Shown here: one piece after another, positions 61,301 through 64,000 of the stretch
Numbering within the stretch: the first letter of the stretch is position 1
How the letters are laid out: each line of letters starts with the position of its first letter
Source: Cryphonectria parasitica EP155
Taxonomy: Eukaryota > Ascomycota > Sordariomycetes > Diaporthales > Cryphonectriaceae
NCBI RefSeq assembly: GCF_011745365.1
Contig: NW_024468912.1
Location: 1,178,001-1,242,000 of the forward strand
Length of the DNA stretch: 64,000 nucleotides
Direction of reading: 5' to 3'
Translations under genes and position numbers: made by a program
Notes under the pieces: generated by a model
Told to the model about the DNA's origin: nothing
The model's input: only the letters and a program-made list of their open reading frames with translations
Databases searched by the model: none

Positions 61301-61803
61301 TTTACGGGCACCTAAAGAGGCTTTGCATTGCACAGTGGAGGATGTCTTCTCACATCACCAAAGCAAGAATGCAATCATACGGGGCCGAATCTACCGAGGT
61401 GCCAATGCATGAACCCAAGAGGCCAAGAAAGGTAATGATTTTTTGTTAGCAACCAGCAAACATTGTAGGCGAACCGTATTTTGTGGGAACATCTCCGCAA
61501 AGCTAGGCGTCGGCGACAAGGACAACGGACATAGCTGGCGTCAGCATTGCGATACCTATCACACATGTAACTCACCTGCTGCGGGGCTTATGCATATTGA
61601 CAAGCTGCAAGATTAGAAATGAGGAGGGCAGCTCGGCTTTAAGCAGATGATTGCAGCTTCCATTACTTTCTTCTGGACGCACAAAATTCATAAATAAGGA
61701 CCATGGCGCGCCCATCTCATTAAGAGACTCCTCAGCAAATCATCAATTCACAACAAGGCGTCCAACCCACAGCAAAATCATCCAGCTCACTCACTCAACA
61801 ATC
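58389..61803. other. 3.4-kb intergenic region between divergent genes
   Basis: No supported gene between the CM1 gene and the dehydrogenase. The purine-rich stretch at about 60795-60880 creates pyrimidine-biased frames on both strands (60591-60914, 60676-61002) that mimic a membrane protein but are compositional. Other frames (59625-59993, 57355-58017 antisense) lack motifs. Confidence 0.45.
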
Positions 61804-63025
61804 ATGGTCCGCTCCTACGACAAGCAGGCCACGGCTGAAAGCCTGGTCAATGACCTCGCCGCCCAGATCAAAGACAAGGTCATCCTCACCACGGGCGTGT
61901 CCCCTCACAGCATCGGGGCAACCTTTGTCGAGACAATCGCAAAAGCCCAACCGCGCCTGCTGATCCTGGCCGGCCGCAGCCTCGACAAGACGCAGCAGAC
62001 TGCGGATGCCATCACCAAGGCCCACCCGAAGGTCCAGGTCCGACTCCTGCAGCTCGACCTGGGCTCCCTCCAGGCCGTGCGAGAGGCCGCAGCGACCGTT
62101 AACGGGTGGGACGACGTGCCTCAGATCGATGTCCTCGTCAACAATGCCGGGATCATGGCGGTGCCTAAGTATGCGCTCTCGCCAGATGGGTTCGAGATCA
62201 CCTTTGCCACGAACCACCTGGGACATTTCCTCTTTACCAATCTGATCCTGGACAAGATTCTTGCTTCTAAGACGAAGCGGGTTGTGAGTGTCAGCAGTGA
62301 AGGGCATCGTTTGAGTCCTATCCGGTGGGGGGATTACAACTTCCGCGTATGTCACGACAATCTTCTGTAATGATTGGAATCTTTTGGGCCATAATGCTGA
62401 CACTAGAAACTTTGGGAAGAATGGCGAGACATTTGAGACATGGCGAGCCTATGGACAGTCAAAAACTGCTAACATGCTGTTCGCTCTGGCCCTTGCTGAG
62501 AAACTGGGGACAACACGCGGTCTGTCGGCGTTCAGTGTACACCCCGGCGTGGTTCCGTCGAATCTGGGCAGGCACCTGGACTTCAGTCAAGATCAGGTCG
62601 AACTAAGTGAGTTTCAAGATTGATTATTGCTTAACTTGTTATCTCGCGATATCCATCGTATTTGGATTGACACATGCATGACAGGAGCGGTGGATGCATC
62701 CATGGGAAATCGGGAGGCTTGGGAGCCGTACAAGTACAAGACGGAGCAGGAGGGTGCGGCCACGCATGTCTATGCAGCGTTTGAGCCCACCTTGGCAGGC
62801 AAGTATCCTCTCATGGTCACGTTTCATTTCGCTTGCATATCTTGGGAGGTGTGCAGATCTGGCTGACTGGCCCCGATAACAGACCAGAACGGCACCTACC
62901 TGGAGGACTCGCACATTGCCGACCCCTGGGTCGAGACGGTGAAGCCATGGGCTACCAGTAATGTTGAAGCGCAGAGGTTGTGGAAGTTGACTGAGGAATT
63001 GATCGGACAGAAGTTCGAATATTAA
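61804..63025 (+). CDS. Short-chain dehydrogenase/reductase (retinol-dehydrogenase-like)
   Basis: Four exons (61804-62346, 62420-62606, 62685-62798, 62883-63025) encode 328 aa. The first two introns are GT-AG; the third (62799-62882) uses a GC donor (GCAAGT) and is the only way to keep frame into the conserved C-terminus. The Rossmann motif TTGVSPHSIGATF is at residues 29-41. VLVNNAGIM, the Ser in VSVSSEGHR (164/165) and Tyr192/Lys196 in AYGQSK complete the classical catalytic set. DYNF-R-NGETFETWRAYGQSK across the first intron matches the family pattern seen in fungal retinol-dehydrogenase or Tic32-like SDRs. These reduce or oxidise carbonyls with NAD(P)H. The substrate is unknown. The leader ends CACTCAACAATC before the ATG. 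Confidence 0.9.
62799..62882 (+). other. Predicted GC-AG intron
   Basis: Reads G|GCAAGT...AACAG|AC. No GT donor nearby gives the required phase 1 that joins GAC-CAG-AAC to the conserved end of the dehydrogenase. GCAAGT is the standard strong form of the rare GC donor. Confidence 0.7.
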
Positions 63026-63625
63026 TTAGACGACGGGATTGTTAGGCCAAAGAGGTTGCTGGGATGTCAAGACGATGGCTATTTGTTGCTCTGCGAGGGT
63101 AGTCGCCTGTGTGTGTTGAAAAGTTCGCTCCACTCCATTCATTGAATACATGCTTGTATTGTATACACTTATTTTCAAGAGTTGAATTGGTCACTCTTTT
63201 GAAAGGCATGAAATGTTCTCTGAATCGAATCGTCACTGAGCACTCATGGAATCGGAGGTGCTGAAGAGAAGGCTGGTAGTAATTACGTAAAAGAATAATA
63301 TGGCGAATTATGCCGAGTGCTGAATTAACACAATGTGCAGTATAATGGTAGAAAATCAATTCTAACAGTAAGCAGGAAGGCGAAGGATATACTTCTCATC
63401 GCACTGTCGCTTACGATATGGGAGACTGTACCGTAGTAGGTTTCACTAACACGGAGCTAAAGCTCTCATTTATCTTATCGCCGGTCTGCGGACTCGCAGG
63501 TGGCAACCCGATCGGGAGGTCGTCATCGACAGTGCAAAATCATTCCATTCTTTCTTTCAAGCGAAGCTTCCGCGAGAAGCACCCTTTCTTACTATGCTCA
63601 AGGTGTCTCCTCTCCTCCAGACACC
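63026..63625. other. Intergenic region before the right-edge gene
   Basis: About 600 bp with the dehydrogenase 3' flank and the promoter of the next gene. A CT-rich stretch at 63535-63620 is the probable leader. No separate gene seen. Confidence 0.45.
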
Positions 63626-64000
63626 ATGGCGCTCTCGCCCCGTGCTACAGAGCGCTGCTTGAGAACCCTCCAGCGTCGACCCCCTCGACTGACCCCCGCC
63701 TTCCTACACGCGACGCGAGCCTACTCAGAGAGCCACAGCCCAGCGAGTGCAGGCTCCAGCTCTACAAGAAAGCATGACGATGCCGACGCTACGAACACTC
63801 CCGCTTCCGCTCCAGAGCCAGGGCCCATGGCCCGCCGCCTCGAGGAGGCCACAGAAGAAGCCCTCTTCACGGGCGGCAGAGCAGGACGACGAGCAATCGA
63901 AGACGCAGGTTTCAACGAGGAGCTGAAGAACCGCCTGCTCAACAAGATCGCCGACGCCAAGTTTCAAGACGACCACGAGGAGGTACTGCGAGAGGCCGGC
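63626..64000 (+). CDS. Mitochondrial-targeted protein, 5' part cut by window edge
   Basis: The frame opens at ATG 63626 (CACC ATG GCG) and stays open for 125 codons to the edge. The first 35 residues are rich in Arg, Leu, Ser and Thr with no acidic cluster (ATERCLRTLQRRPPR), typical of a mitochondrial presequence. A low-complexity Ser/Pro/Ala linker follows. From about residue 68 a charged helical block begins (MARRLEEATEEALFTGGRAG, then FNEELKNRLLNKIADAKF). This block recalls the N-terminal part of fungal DnaJC28/DUF1992-type proteins, but I recall that only loosely and the diagnostic part lies beyond the window. The gene is supported by frame, context and leader. Confidence 0.7.
   Translation, partial: MALSPRATERCLRTLQRRPPRLTPAFLHATRAYSESHSPASAGSSSTRKHDDADATNTPASAPEPGPMARRLEEATEEALFTGGRAGRRAIEDAGFNEELKNRLLNKIADAKFQDDHEEVLREAG

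Overview
The window is nuclear DNA from a filamentous ascomycete (Pezizomycotina). The evidence is short introns (mostly 50-130 nt, GT-AG, often GTAAGT/GTGAGT donors), CT-rich leaders, and a gene set that includes a HET-domain protein, a YAT-type amino-acid permease, a CM1-motif spindle pole protein and a vanillyl-alcohol-oxidase-like flavoenzyme. A sordariomycete, perhaps hypocrealean, is my guess from sequence style only. Gene density is low: about 16 coding genes in 64 kb, one of them a low-confidence 75-codon ORF. I see no rRNA, tRNA, CRISPR or intact transposon.

Layout. 1-2277: nothing firm, one candidate small ORF. 2278-4305 (-): HET + ankyrin allorecognition-type protein with eight near-uniform repeats. 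6071-15814 (+): VPS13 lipid-transfer protein (3224 aa, one intron). 16517-17405 (+): orphan protein of 273 aa. 18605-19720 (+): fungal LPxEVR-type conserved protein. 20843-22240 (+): membrane-anchored O-fucosyltransferase-like enzyme. 22495-22807 (-): probable small one-pass membrane protein. 23294-24951 (-) and 25799-27863 (+): a divergent pair of flavoenzymes, a PHBH-type FAD monooxygenase (6 exons) and a VAO/PCMH-type oxidase (6 exons), which together suggest oxidation of a phenolic compound. 27864-38014: about 10 kb without a gene I can support. 38015-41640 (+): SH3-RasGEFN-RasGEF protein (Cdc25 type). 43126-45188 (-): amino-acid permease with a 13-Asn tract. 45189-50371: about 5 kb with no supported gene. 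50372-51053 (+): small basic, probably nuclear protein. 52258-52875 (+): cysteine-repeat protein with a PPPY motif. 53958-54526 (+): thioredoxin-like WCGDC protein. 55338-58388 (-): CM1/Cnn_1N coiled-coil protein. 61804-63025 (+): short-chain dehydrogenase with a GC-AG intron. 63626 to the edge (+): 5' part of a mitochondrial-targeted protein.

Most genes are unrelated housekeeping or signalling genes. The two places where neighbours may work together are the flavoenzyme pair at 23.3-27.9 kb and, loosely, the Ras activator with nutrient uptake at 38-45 kb. The least familiar items are the GCCFSxxG repeat protein (52.3 kb), the small membrane protein (22.5 kb), and the VAO-like enzyme, whose flavin-proximal aspartate appears to be serine. 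Intergenic DNA carries unusually many long G/C homopolymers. All splice models were built by eye from reading frame and splice-site continuity.
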